Shown here in pieces: positions 7,598 to 16,650 of a DNA stretch of 64,000 nt. The stretch is from the NCBI RefSeq assembly GCF_012927325.1, contig NZ_JABBGI010000006.1, positions 1 to 64,000 on the forward strand, in the 5' to 3' direction. Each line of letters begins with the position of its first letter. The stretch's first letter is position 1. This DNA comes from Chryseobacterium antibioticum. Lineage in GTDB: Bacteria > Bacteroidota > Bacteroidia > Flavobacteriales > Weeksellaceae. The translations under genes were made by a program, and so were the position numbers. The notes below the pieces were generated by a model. That model was not told the DNA's origin. It worked only from the letters and a program-made list of their open reading frames with translations, and did not search any database.

Positions 7598-8029
7598 TTA
7601 AGCCCCAAAGACTCTCATCCAAGGGAACGCGAATGCAAATAAACCTACCGCGATAAGACCCATGATAACGATTCCTAAAGAAATAGTGTCATTAGACTTT
7701 ACTTTTTTATTGATGATCGTCATCAATACGGCAGCGACCAACATAGAAAATGGATGTTCTACATACTGGAATCTTAAGTCAGCGTTTTTCATTACTGATC
7801 CCATATCCAATCCTTTTGTGAAATTAATCACCAACATGATGATCCCTATTAAAAACTGAACATGGAAGAAAATCATCGTAAAGAGAGTCGTCTTCTTTAA
7901 AAATTTGTTCACTTTACCACTGAAGCCAAACATAGTTACTAAAAGTGCAATAACAAATAATGTTACTAAAAGGAGTTCTAAGTAACCAAATCCTCCGTGA
8001 GCTTTCTTTAAAATAGTGTAAAAATCCAT
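7598..8029 (-). CDS. Small membrane protein, four TM segments, cytochrome b-like
   Basis: This 143-residue membrane protein has segments near 17-37, 48-70, 92-108 and 118-138. Histidines at 11, 56 and 92 lie in or beside membrane segments, and similar Flavobacterial proteins are sometimes labelled cytochrome b, but no heme-binding pair is proven. The pattern KKAHGGFGYLELLLV at the N-terminus is characteristic of this uncharacterised group. It has its own TATATTTG element upstream. The function is unknown. Confidence 0.7.
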   Translation of the reverse strand: MDFYTILKKAHGGFGYLELLLVTLFVIALLVTMFGFSGKVNKFLKKTTLFTMIFFHVQFLIGIIMLVINFTKGLDMGSVMKNADLRFQYVEHPFSMLVAAVLMTIINKKVKSNDTISLGIVIMGLIAVGLFAFAFPWMRVFGA

Positions 8030-8056
8030 AATCTTTCTTTCTTTTTTTTCTAGTCA

Positions 8057-8064
8057 CAAATATA
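8057..8064 (-). promoter_or_regulatory. TATATTTG -7 element of the four-TM protein gene
   Basis: Minus-strand TATATTTG, 27 bases before the ATG at 8029. It lies immediately downstream of the receptor gene terminator. Confidence 0.55.
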
Positions 8065-8070
8065 ACAAAA

Positions 8071-8091
8071 ATCCCGGCGAAAAGCCGGGAT
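8071..8091 (-). terminator. Terminator of the TonB-dependent receptor gene
   Basis: The perfect stem ATCCCGGC / GCCGGGAT with a 5-base loop is followed on the minus strand by a T-run. Confidence 0.85.
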
Positions 8092-8123
8092 AGATATTTA
8101 TAAAATCTAATATGATGATCTTA

Positions 8124-10712
8124 TTAGAAGTTGAATGACAATGTTGCTGCCCATGTGGTTCCAAATCCGAAATAAGCACGGTTACCAGTTGCAACTCCGT
8201 TGTACATTCTTCCAGCTTCTTCATATGTCTTTCCTTTGTCAGGATCGTTTGTAGCTGTAATTTTATCAGTTCCAAATATGCTTGTAGCAGAGTCCGAGAT
8301 GTAAATCTTATCAAATAAGTTATAAACGTTAGCTCCGATAGTGAAGTATTGAGCTTGATCTTTCAATCTGATTTTGTAAGAGAATCCTACATCAAATAAG
8401 TTGAAATCAGGTAGCTGTAATACTCCTCTGTCTTGTGCTGCAATATTAGTGAATGATCCTACATCAACAGTTGAATATAGTTTACCAACATATCTCCAAG
8501 TTCCAAAAATGTTAAGATCCTTTACAGGCTTTACAGTAAGTCCCAATGATGCAGTCATCTGAGGAATACTGTTGTTACTTGATCCTCCAACTTTCACTTT
8601 GTCAAGATATAATTCGTTCCCTCCAGAACCTGCTAAAGTAAGTGGATTGTTGTTGTCATCAAATGCAGCTACAGAAGCATTTCCTTTATAGTAATAGTCT
8701 CCCCAAGAGAACATTCCCTGAACTTCTAAGAAACTGAAAGGTTTGTAAACTCCGTCGAATTCTATACCCTGGTGGATCTCTGTAATACCGTTTATTTCTG
8801 CATAACCTGTAGTTGTTGTATTATCAGGTAGTGTAAACGTTTGGCTGGTTTTTCTTAACCATCTGTCTTTCCACTGAGTTCTGTATACGTTAACATTAGC
8901 GTTGAATTTTGCAGATCTGAATCCATATCCAACTTCTGCAGAAGAAATTTTTTCGTTAGTTAAGGTTGGGTTTACAAGTTGTTGATTACTTGGGTAAACT
9001 GTATTAAGGAAAGGTTGTTTGCTATAATAACCTAAATTGGCAAAAACATTGTGATTCTCATCGATGTTATAGTTGGCTCCCCCTTTAACGTTATATCCAA
9101 AAAGGTTTTTGAATCCTGTCTTGGTGTTTACTGTTTGCCCTTTTAATGTACTTCCGTCAACTACATAATTATCAATTCTTTGATAACCCTGATTAGACAC
9201 GGAACCTTGTAAGAATGCAGATAATTTATCTTTAGTATATTCTACCTGAGCAAATCCACTGTACCAAAGAACTTCTCCATCATTGCTGTATCCTACCTGG
9301 TCTTCAGCTGGAGCTAGTTTTCCTCCGAATGGGTTCCATGAAAGTTTTTTATAATCATAAAGAGCATTTACGATTCTTGGAGTTGTAATGTTTTTGTTTG
9401 CATTGTCTTTATATCCTGCAGCGCCATATAAATCAGTAAGGACCTGATAATGGTACCCGTAGTAATATCTATCATCTGTACCTACAGAGAAGTTCCAGTT
9501 GTCATTGATTTTGTGTTGGAAGTTAGCCAAGATACCGTACCAGTTGTGAGAATTGATATTTGATCTACGAACAAGAGTACTTCCTGCACCTGCTGTATTT
9601 AAATTCACGGCTGCATTAGCTGCGAAAATTTTATCATAATTGAAATGACCTTCAGTGTCAAGGAAACTTGCATCAGTGATTGATTTATTGCCAACTCTAC
9701 CAAGTTCGCCAGTTCCACCACCTCTACCGTTTGACATATATAAAACTGTACTTAATTTAGACTTTTCGTTCATTGTCCAATCCCAGTTTAACATCATTAC
9801 AGGCTTTGCATAATAGTTGGATCTGTTAGCTAAAGGGACTCTTTTTCCAGAAGCATCGGTATAATATCCGAAATCAGAGTTATACTTTCTGTAAGGATCT
9901 CCGTCATGATCAGGGTTATAATTAATATAATTTTGAATCGTAGGAGCAAAAGTTCTTTGATCGTGCCACTGAGGAGCAGACGTTATCGTGAACTGTAAGT
10001 TATGTTTTTTATTTATTTCATAACCTAATGCTAAAAAGTATGCATAAGATTCATAATCTGTATTTTCAATATAAGTACTTCCTGCTTGTCTGCTCATTAA
10101 GAATGATGCAGAAACACCGTTATCAGATTTTCCTGTATTGTAAGCAAAAGATGACTTTAAATAACCGTCGTTACCAACTCCTAATCTTATAGCTCCTCCC
10201 TTTTTCATATCAGCTGAACGTGTAAGGAAGTTTACTGTCCCTCCTACAGATGCAATTGCTAACTTAGAAGAACCAAGACCTCTTTGAACCTGTAATGTAC
10301 TTGTTACATCAGCTAATCCAGTCCAGTTTGAAAAATAAACAGCTCCGCCTTCCATATCATTTACAGGCATACCGTTAACCATTACAGCGATGTTTCTAGA
10401 TTCGAAACCTCTGATTGTAAGACCTCCATCACCAAAACCACCTCCGGATTTTGTAGCGTAAACAGATGGAGTAGTGTTCAAAATCTCAGGTAATTCCTGA
10501 TTTCCTAATCTTTCGACAAGCTGTGCTGCTTTGATGGTAGATGCAGCTACTGGTGTTTTTCTATCTTTAGCGATATCAGTAACACCTCTTAAGATTACCT
10601 CGTCAATGTCTTTGGACTTTGATACAGTATCCTGAACTTGTTGAGCGTAATAAACACTAGCTGTAGACAGGGTAATAGCTACAGTCAGTATCGATTTGTT
10701 GATTAATTTCAT
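8124..10712 (-). CDS. TonB-dependent outer-membrane receptor
   Basis: This 862-residue outer-membrane beta-barrel receptor has a signal peptide at 1-23 (cleavage near YYAQQ), a short linker and then a plug domain from about 45. Plug features include PEILNTTPSVYATKSGGG, the LTIRGFESRNIAVMVNGMPV stretch and a VGGTVNFLTRS end. The barrel extends to the C-terminal Phe in LSFNF, as required for outer-membrane insertion. Unlike many Bacteroidota receptors it lacks an N-terminal carboxypeptidase-regulatory-like domain, and no SusD partner is adjacent. Such receptors import siderophores, cobalamin, metals or glycans with TonB energy; the ligand here is unknown. It is transcribed alone. Confidence 0.93.
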   Translation of the reverse strand: MKLINKSILTVAITLSTASVYYAQQVQDTVSKSKDIDEVILRGVTDIAKDRKTPVAASTIKAAQLVERLGNQELPEILNTTPSVYATKSGGGFGDGGLTIRGFESRNIAVMVNGMPVNDMEGGAVYFSNWTGLADVTSTLQVQRGLGSSKLAIASVGGTVNFLTRSADMKKGGAIRLGVGNDGYLKSSFAYNTGKSDNGVSASFLMSRQAGSTYIENTDYESYAYFLALGYEINKKHNLQFTITSAPQWHDQRTFAPTIQNYINYNPDHDGDPYRKYNSDFGYYTDASGKRVPLANRSNYYAKPVMMLNWDWTMNEKSKLSTVLYMSNGRGGGTGELGRVGNKSITDASFLDTEGHFNYDKIFAANAAVNLNTAGAGSTLVRRSNINSHNWYGILANFQHKINDNWNFSVGTDDRYYYGYHYQVLTDLYGAAGYKDNANKNITTPRIVNALYDYKKLSWNPFGGKLAPAEDQVGYSNDGEVLWYSGFAQVEYTKDKLSAFLQGSVSNQGYQRIDNYVVDGSTLKGQTVNTKTGFKNLFGYNVKGGANYNIDENHNVFANLGYYSKQPFLNTVYPSNQQLVNPTLTNEKISSAEVGYGFRSAKFNANVNVYRTQWKDRWLRKTSQTFTLPDNTTTTGYAEINGITEIHQGIEFDGVYKPFSFLEVQGMFSWGDYYYKGNASVAAFDDNNNPLTLAGSGGNELYLDKVKVGGSSNNSIPQMTASLGLTVKPVKDLNIFGTWRYVGKLYSTVDVGSFTNIAAQDRGVLQLPDFNLFDVGFSYKIRLKDQAQYFTIGANVYNLFDKIYISDSATSIFGTDKITATNDPDKGKTYEEAGRMYNGVATGNRAYFGFGTTWAATLSFNF

Positions 10713-10884
10713 AATCGTTAGTAATAGTTAGATTTAATTTTCTGCAAAATTCGCAAAATAAAATTTAACTAATATTAACTGTATGTTAATTTTTACTCAA
10801 TCTTAATAATGATATATTATTGATAATCAGCATGGTATATAAAAATTGAATTTTAATATGAAAAAAATCATATTATTGAGTTTT

Positions 10885-10910
10885 TAATAAACAGGGGCTG
10901 TTTTTATTAA
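10885..10910 (-). terminator. Probable terminator of the nadB-nadC unit
   Basis: AAACAG / CTGTTT arms around GGG, extended by imperfect TTAATAA / TTATTAA arms, lie just after the nadC stop. The T-rich flank makes it a modest terminator candidate. Confidence 0.5.
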
Positions 10911-10920
10911 AAATATAACG

Positions 10921-11781
10921 CTATTTCACGGCTTTGAGACTCAAATCAATATTTTCAGCCGAGTGGGTAAGGGCTCCCGCAGAGATATACGTTACGCCGG
11001 TTGATGCAATTTCTTTTAACATATCACGGGTAATTCCACCTGAAGCTTCAGACTCACATGAACCGTTGATCATTTCTACAGCCTGCTTCATCATATTTAC
11101 ATTCATATTGTCAAGCATGATTCTGTCTACTTTTGCTTTAATGGCTTCTTTTACTTCTTCCATATTTCTTGTTTCAACCTCAATCTTTAATTTTTTCTTA
11201 TTCTTTTTAACGTAGTCTTTGGCCATTTTTACAGCATTGGTAATACTTCCGTTATAGTCAATGTGGTTGTCTTTCAGCATGATCATGTCATATAGGCCAT
11301 ATCTGTGGTTAGTTCCGCCGCCTATCGCGACGGCCCATTTTTCACATACTCTGAAATTCGGTGTTGTTTTTCTGGTGTCTAAAAGCTTTGTTTTGGTTCC
11401 TACCAATCGGGAATCCCAGTCGTGCGTAAGAGTAGAAATTCCGCTCATTCTCTGCATACAGTTCAGGACAAGCCTTTCTGTAGAAAGAATAGATCTTGCA
11501 CTTCCGGTTACAATTAAAGCGATATCTCCAACTTTAGCTGCCTCTCCGTCTTTAATGAAGATCTCCACTTTTAAATCCTTGTCGAAAGTCTTAAAAATAA
11601 TTTCTGCCAGCTCAACACCTGCCAAAATACAGTCTTGCTTTACCAGAAGTTTAGCACTCTGCTCCAAATCTTTTGGAATAGTAGAAAGGGTAGAGTGGTC
11701 GCCATCCTGGATATCTTCTTCTAAGGCGTTTTTGATAAACGTTTTTAATGTTTTATCTGTAGCGTAGCTTGGTCTTTTCAT
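10921..11781 (-). CDS. nadC: Nicotinate-nucleotide pyrophosphorylase (carboxylating)
   Basis: This 286-residue quinolinate phosphoribosyltransferase makes nicotinate mononucleotide from quinolinate and PRPP, the third step of de novo NAD synthesis. Visible signatures are the N-terminal EDIQDGDHST, LNCMQRMSGIST, LDTRKTTPNFR (substrate-binding Arg and Lys) and VDRIMLDNMN followed by EASGGI near the C-terminus. It lies 11 bases downstream of nadB on the same strand. nadA, which acts between the two, is not in the window. Confidence 0.96.
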   Translation of the reverse strand: MKRPSYATDKTLKTFIKNALEEDIQDGDHSTLSTIPKDLEQSAKLLVKQDCILAGVELAEIIFKTFDKDLKVEIFIKDGEAAKVGDIALIVTGSARSILSTERLVLNCMQRMSGISTLTHDWDSRLVGTKTKLLDTRKTTPNFRVCEKWAVAIGGGTNHRYGLYDMIMLKDNHIDYNGSITNAVKMAKDYVKKNKKKLKIEVETRNMEEVKEAIKAKVDRIMLDNMNVNMMKQAVEMINGSCESEASGGITRDMLKEIASTGVTYISAGALTHSAENIDLSLKAVK

Positions 11782-11792
11782 TATTAATGCTT

Positions 11793-13364
11793 TTAGGCTA
11801 AATCTTTATTATAAAATGCTCCTTTATTTTCCGTCATTTCCATAGACTGGGTAATGATAAGATGAGCAACGGTTGTTAGATTTCTTAATTCAGATAATTG
11901 TGGTGAAAGAATAGAGTAGTGGTAAATTTCATCAACGGCTGCTGCGATCTCCTGATGTTTTTGAAGAGCCATATTCAAACGTTTGTTACTTCTTACTATA
12001 CCTACCAGATCACTCATCATTTCCTGTAATTGTTTTCTGAGGTAGCTTACGATAACCATTTCATCCATGATCTTCATTCCTTCTTCATTCCATTCCGGAA
12101 CAGCTTTCAAGTCTTCAAAATTGAAATTGTTTTCCTTGAGCAGAGAAATGGTCTTTATAGCGGCATTATGACCAAAAACCAATCCTTCAAGTAAAGAATT
12201 GGAAGCGAGTCTGTTAGCGCCATGAAGTCCTGAGTTGGTACATTCTCCTACAGCAAAAAGATTTCTGATAGAAGACTGTCCGTCACGGTCTACTTCAATA
12301 CCGCCCATCAGATAATGGCATGCAGGTACTATAGGGATCAGCTGGGTAAAAGGATCAATTCCTTCTTCTCTGCACTTTTTATAAATATTCGGGAAATGTT
12401 CCAGGAATCTTTCGTGATCCATCTCGCGGCAGTCGAGGCCGGCATATTCGTCTCCGGAAATTTTCATTTCGTTATCGATAGCTCTGGCCACAATATCCCT
12501 GGAGGCTAATTCTTCACGCTCATCATATTTATGCATGAATTTTTCACCCTTTTTGGTTCTTAATTTGGCGCCATCTCCTCTTACTGCTTCAGAAATAAGG
12601 AAAAGCATCCCGTTGATCTTACTGTACAATGCGGTCGGATGAAACTGATAGTACTGCATATTGGAAACCTTACCTTTTGCCCGTGCTACGAAAGCGATTC
12701 CGTCTCCGGTAGCAATGGTAGGATTGGTGGTGTTCTTATAAACGTGTCCTGCCCCTCCGGTAGCTGCCAATGTTATTTTTGAAGTGATCTTTTTAATCTT
12801 TTTTGATTTTTCATCAAGGATATAGGCTCCATAACAGTTGATGTCGCCTTGGCTCACCTCTTTTCCCGGAACATGATGCTGGGTAATGATGTCAATGACA
12901 TAATGGTGATCAAGAATCTCGATATTGGGGCTGCTGTTAGCTGTTTCCAATAAAGCTCTTTCGATCTCAAATCCTGTAATATCTTTATGATGAACAATCC
13001 TGTTTTCTGTGTGGCCGCCTTCTCTTCCTAAAGCAAATTCGCCATTTTTCATGTCGAAATTCGCACCCCATTCTACAATTTCGTTGAATCTTGCCGGGGC
13101 TTCCTTTACGACCATTTCTACGACATGGCGTTTGTTTTCTCCGTCTCCGGCACGCATCGTATCTTCGATATGTTTTTCGAAATTATCATTTTTAAAGTCG
13201 GTGACCACGGCCAATCCGCCCTGTGCATATTTGGTATTGCTTTCGTCTTCATCAGATTTTGTGACGATGATGATCTTCGCATCAGGGAACTGTTCAGAAA
13301 CTTTAATGGCATAGGAAAGTCCCGAGATGCCGGAACCAATTACTAATACATCCGCTTTTATCAT
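11793..13364 (-). CDS. nadB: L-aspartate oxidase
   Basis: This 523-residue FAD enzyme oxidises L-aspartate to iminoaspartate, the first step of de novo NAD synthesis. The N-terminal Rossmann motif GSGISGLSYAI (residues 8-18), the succinate-dehydrogenase-like active-site segments GREGGHTENRIVHHKD and FHPTALY, and HYLMGGIEVD followed by GLHGANRLASNSLLE are all present. The C-terminal helical region (about 420-523) is of normal length. It forms a tight unit with nadC (11 bases apart). Confidence 0.96.
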   Translation of the reverse strand: MIKADVLVIGSGISGLSYAIKVSEQFPDAKIIIVTKSDEDESNTKYAQGGLAVVTDFKNDNFEKHIEDTMRAGDGENKRHVVEMVVKEAPARFNEIVEWGANFDMKNGEFALGREGGHTENRIVHHKDITGFEIERALLETANSSPNIEILDHHYVIDIITQHHVPGKEVSQGDINCYGAYILDEKSKKIKKITSKITLAATGGAGHVYKNTTNPTIATGDGIAFVARAKGKVSNMQYYQFHPTALYSKINGMLFLISEAVRGDGAKLRTKKGEKFMHKYDEREELASRDIVARAIDNEMKISGDEYAGLDCREMDHERFLEHFPNIYKKCREEGIDPFTQLIPIVPACHYLMGGIEVDRDGQSSIRNLFAVGECTNSGLHGANRLASNSLLEGLVFGHNAAIKTISLLKENNFNFEDLKAVPEWNEEGMKIMDEMVIVSYLRKQLQEMMSDLVGIVRSNKRLNMALQKHQEIAAAVDEIYHYSILSPQLSELRNLTTVAHLIITQSMEMTENKGAFYNKDLA

Positions 13365-13394
13365 ATGCTTGCTTTAGGTACGATCGTTTAAATA

Positions 13395-14021
13395 TTAAAT
13401 AAATTTAAACAATTTTTCGTTTGGTTTTCTTACTTTTTTCATGTGCTGGAAATGATCTTCTTCAGAACGGTAGCCTAAAGCGAGGGTCACGGTTACTTTT
13501 TCTGTCTCTGGATTGATGTTGAGGATCTCTTCTATAAGGTCCTGCCGGAAGCCTTCCATAGGGCACGAATCTATATTTTCAATAGCAGCGGCGTACATCA
13601 GATTGGCCAGTACTATATAAGACTGCTTTTCTGCCCAGTTGAAAATTTCATCCTGTGTTTTCTGGGTGATATGTTGGTTAATGCTTTTTCTGAACAGGTC
13701 AAGTTTTTCCACAGGAGTTTCCCTTACCTCAGAAATATGATTAAAATAGCCGTGAATATAGCTTTCCTCAATCATTTTCTTTGAAATGATGACGATGAGG
13801 TGCGAGCATGTCGAAATTTGTGAAGGATTATAGAAAGCCGGAATCAATTTCTGTTTCATTTCCTCACTTTCAACCACCAGTACTTTGTACGGTTGAAGTC
13901 CAAGCGAGCTTGCAGACAGCTTTCCTGACTCAAGAATATTGTGCAGGGTGTCTTGAGGAATGATCTCATGATTAAATTTTTTCACAGAATATCTTCTGCT
14001 CAAAGCTTCCAAATAATTCAT
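13395..14021 (-). CDS. NAD(P)H-dependent nitroreductase-family oxidoreductase
   Basis: This 208-residue flavin oxidoreductase of the NfsB/NQO-like nitroreductase family starts with RRYSVKKFNHEIIP (FMN-phosphate-binding Arg and Ser) and continues with SASSLGLQPYKVLVV. The C-terminal LALGYRSEEDHF segment is typical. Such enzymes reduce quinones, nitroaromatics or related compounds using FMN. The physiological substrate is unknown. The gene lies 30 bases upstream of nadB on the same strand, so it may lead the NAD-synthesis unit. Confidence 0.88.
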   Translation of the reverse strand: MNYLEALSRRYSVKKFNHEIIPQDTLHNILESGKLSASSLGLQPYKVLVVESEEMKQKLIPAFYNPSQISTCSHLIVIISKKMIEESYIHGYFNHISEVRETPVEKLDLFRKSINQHITQKTQDEIFNWAEKQSYIVLANLMYAAAIENIDSCPMEGFRQDLIEEILNINPETEKVTVTLALGYRSEEDHFQHMKKVRKPNEKLFKFI

Positions 14022-14088
14022 AGGACAAATTTAAGAATTGAATACGAATAAAGTAGCTTTAAAATGAAATATATACCTTGATAAGAAC

Positions 14089-14121
14089 AAAAAAAGGATC
14101 ACTCCAAATTTGGAGCGATCC
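14089..14121 (-). terminator. Terminator of the first T9SS type B gene
   Basis: GGATC-A-CTCCAA / TTGGAG-C-GATCC forms a strong stem with one mismatch, followed on the minus strand by seven or more T residues. Confidence 0.88.
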
Positions 14122-14150
14122 CAGGGTATTTAAAAATAATCAATTTAAAT

Positions 14151-16412
14151 TTATTCTCTGTTTTTTACCATAATCCAACCTGAGAATTTGATTGGAGTAT
14201 TCTTGCTGTTGTTCTCATTCCATGTGATAGAATACCAGTAGTTTCCGGTAGGGACTTTCTTGCTTCCGTTGGTAGTTCCGTCCCAGATGTATCTGTTTGA
14301 TTTATCAGCCTGGAAAAGCTTGTAGCCATATCTGTCGAAGATTCCGATTTCCAGGTTTTTCTTATTGGAAAGTGCTGAATAATCGATGGCGTCATTCACA
14401 CCGTCTCCGTTCGGAGTAATTACATTGATCAGATTCGGAACAGTAATATTGATCTCAATAGGTTCACAATCATAGTTGTCCTTTACGAAGATCTTAGTTT
14501 CCCCTCTGGCAACATTGGGGAATACATTAGAATCCTGCCAGTGTATATTGTCCATTGAATATTGGTAAGGAGGAGTTCCTCCATTGGCAAAAACAGTCAC
14601 TGTATTTCCTGAGATGTCAATATGGGTAACTACGGGCTGCTCAGAAGCATATACTTTTACTGTCTGAAGTACAGTACAGTCTCCGGTTTTCAGTTTTACC
14701 CAGTAGCTTCCTACGCCTACATTGGTAATAGACTGTGTCGTTGCCCCGGTGCTCCATAGATATGAAGTGAACCCAGGTCCTGCATCCAATGTGGTTTTGT
14801 CTTCAATACAGATGATCTTGTCTTTTAATACGCTGGACAGAACCGGTGCCAAAACGGTCAGTGTTACTTTAGCAATAGAATAACATCCCTGTGCATTGAA
14901 TACCTTGATATAAATGACTCCGGATGGTGCCGTATAGGTCAAGAAATTTAAAATTTCATTGGTTCCGTTTTGAGCGTCTGCCAGAGACGGATAGTATTTT
15001 TTCGTTGCTCCTGTTAATGTTGTTACTGGAGCATTGATTAGATTGAATGTTCCCAATGAAGGGTTAGTTTCAAGGAAACAAGATCTTAACGAAGCATCAG
15101 TAACGACTACAACCGGGTTAAGATTCAGGGTCACTTTTGCGGTGCTTACGCATCCCTGAGGAGTGGTTACTTTTGCAAATAATACGGCAGCTGGTGATGC
15201 ATAAGCTGTAGGGTTTGGAATTTGGTTGATCCCTGCATTCAGGTCATACATCGTATTGTAGAATTGCATAGTGCATCCCGGAACTGTTGTTAATGCTGCT
15301 GTCGTAAGGTCAAATGTGGCAGTGCCTGCATTATTGTTGTTACATCCTGTAAGTGTAGCATCCGTTGCAGCAAATGGTGTAGGGTTGAGCTGTATGACTC
15401 CGTCTCCATTGTCGCAGAGCGTTGAGCTTGGATCTTTGATGACGACTTTAATGGTTGTGTTCCCTGAATACGGGAAGTTGGTAGGGTTGGTAATCGGTGT
15501 TGAGCTTCCTGATACATAGTAAGTGAATACATAGTTTCCGGGATTATTGACAAACTGTGAATTGAAAGAAGTTAGATCCACTGTTCCGGTTCCGGTTGCA
15601 GGATTTGTACATACAAACGGAGTAACGGTTGCGTTCAGGATAGGAACTTTATCTACAAAAACTTTCACATTCTTGATCGAATGTCTCGCACTCGCGCCTC
15701 CGGTAGCTGCCGAAAAACCGAAATATCCTTGTGACATTCCTATTGCTCCTCCTGAGGGGGCAAACGACTGGTCAACAATAAGGACACCATCCAGTTTAAT
15801 TTTAATAATCCAGTTTGTAGGATTGGTAAGGTCTGTTTCTCCGTTTACTTCTACATGTTTATAGACTGGTCCTACAAAGGGCTGCGTGGCGATTAGATCA
15901 GGAGAATGGAATGTGCTACCCGCAGTATTGTTGTATTCAATATTATTTCCGGCTGTGTCATTGGTTCCGTAAAGCAAATGTATTTTGCTCATCTGACCTT
16001 CTGTGGTATTGTTGAAGATATCAAATCCTACCATGAGTCCTGATGCATTCCCTGGGATTCCAAGCCCTCCACCAGATACAAATCCTGTAGGGGGATTGAC
16101 CAGGTACCAGAATGTGAAACCGTCTCCTCTTCCAAATTGAGTGGTGCCATTTCCATCGATTCTAAAGTCAAATTCCACTTTCCATTTATCACAATAACTT
16201 AATGTGATAGGAGTGGCTAGCTTTATAGCTCCATATAAGCTGGTATTGTCTGTAGTAAGACGTATGAAGTCTGTGTCAACGGCTGCATTCGAAACAAGGT
16301 CCCAGCCTGTAGTATTGACAGGATTTCCTGCGAGCTGGTACGTTTGGGAAAATACTTGTCCTGAAAAACCTAATAAAATGGTTAAATAATAAATGAGTAG
16401 TTTTCTTTTCAT
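14151..16412 (-). CDS. L-type lectin-domain protein with T9SS type B sorting domain (copy 1)
   Basis: This 753-residue secreted adhesin-like protein has a signal peptide at 1-22. An L-type (legume-like) lectin domain follows at about 23-255, with VEFDFRIDG, GDGFTFWYL, GLMVGFDIFNN and YFGFSAATGG strands. After that come Cys-containing repeat modules (about 260-520), a DAGPGFTSYLWSTGATTQ immunoglobulin/PKD-like module, and a C-terminal gliding-motility-type sorting domain (about 660-753, starting PNLINVITPNGDGVND). The last domain directs export and attachment by the type IX system. Its lectin half pairs with copy 2 (16651), but its C-terminal half is closest to the protein at 23719. The glycan ligand is unknown. 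Confidence 0.9.
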   Translation of the reverse strand: MKRKLLIYYLTILLGFSGQVFSQTYQLAGNPVNTTGWDLVSNAAVDTDFIRLTTDNTSLYGAIKLATPITLSYCDKWKVEFDFRIDGNGTTQFGRGDGFTFWYLVNPPTGFVSGGGLGIPGNASGLMVGFDIFNNTTEGQMSKIHLLYGTNDTAGNNIEYNNTAGSTFHSPDLIATQPFVGPVYKHVEVNGETDLTNPTNWIIKIKLDGVLIVDQSFAPSGGAIGMSQGYFGFSAATGGASARHSIKNVKVFVDKVPILNATVTPFVCTNPATGTGTVDLTSFNSQFVNNPGNYVFTYYVSGSSTPITNPTNFPYSGNTTIKVVIKDPSSTLCDNGDGVIQLNPTPFAATDATLTGCNNNNAGTATFDLTTAALTTVPGCTMQFYNTMYDLNAGINQIPNPTAYASPAAVLFAKVTTPQGCVSTAKVTLNLNPVVVVTDASLRSCFLETNPSLGTFNLINAPVTTLTGATKKYYPSLADAQNGTNEILNFLTYTAPSGVIYIKVFNAQGCYSIAKVTLTVLAPVLSSVLKDKIICIEDKTTLDAGPGFTSYLWSTGATTQSITNVGVGSYWVKLKTGDCTVLQTVKVYASEQPVVTHIDISGNTVTVFANGGTPPYQYSMDNIHWQDSNVFPNVARGETKIFVKDNYDCEPIEINITVPNLINVITPNGDGVNDAIDYSALSNKKNLEIGIFDRYGYKLFQADKSNRYIWDGTTNGSKKVPTGNYWYSITWNENNSKNTPIKFSGWIMVKNRE

Positions 16413-16478
16413 GTGAAGCGATTAGTTTGAGGTTATTGGTATAAATGTATTTACTTTGTGTGGCATTATATAATGAAT

Positions 16479-16510
16479 AATTGTCAATTGTTTGGTTTAA
16501 ATTGTCAATT
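16479..16510. promoter_or_regulatory. Direct repeat of AATTGTCAATT, 21 bases apart
   Basis: Two identical 11-base elements (16479-16489 and 16500-16510), each also palindromic around the central T, are spaced by exactly 21 bases start to start (two helical turns). They lie 67-98 bases upstream of the lectin gene starting at 16412. The layout fits a dimeric regulator site; no regulator is known. Confidence 0.45.
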
Positions 16511-16603
16511 TCAGGTTAATTTTAATTAATTGATAGAATAATTAAAACAATATTGTTTTTTTGTTATTTGGGGTGAAAAAAATAAACCCATATCCTTAGC
16601 GGT

Positions 16604-16641
16604 ATTAAAAAATCACTCCGGAAAAAGAGTGATTTTTTAAT
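16604..16641 (-). terminator. Terminator of lectin copy 2
   Basis: A perfect 15-base stem (ATTAAAAAATCACTC / GAGTGATTTTTTAAT) with an 8-base loop lies 10 bases past the stop of the gene ending at 16651. Confidence 0.88.
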
Positions 16642-16650
16642 AATAGAAGT

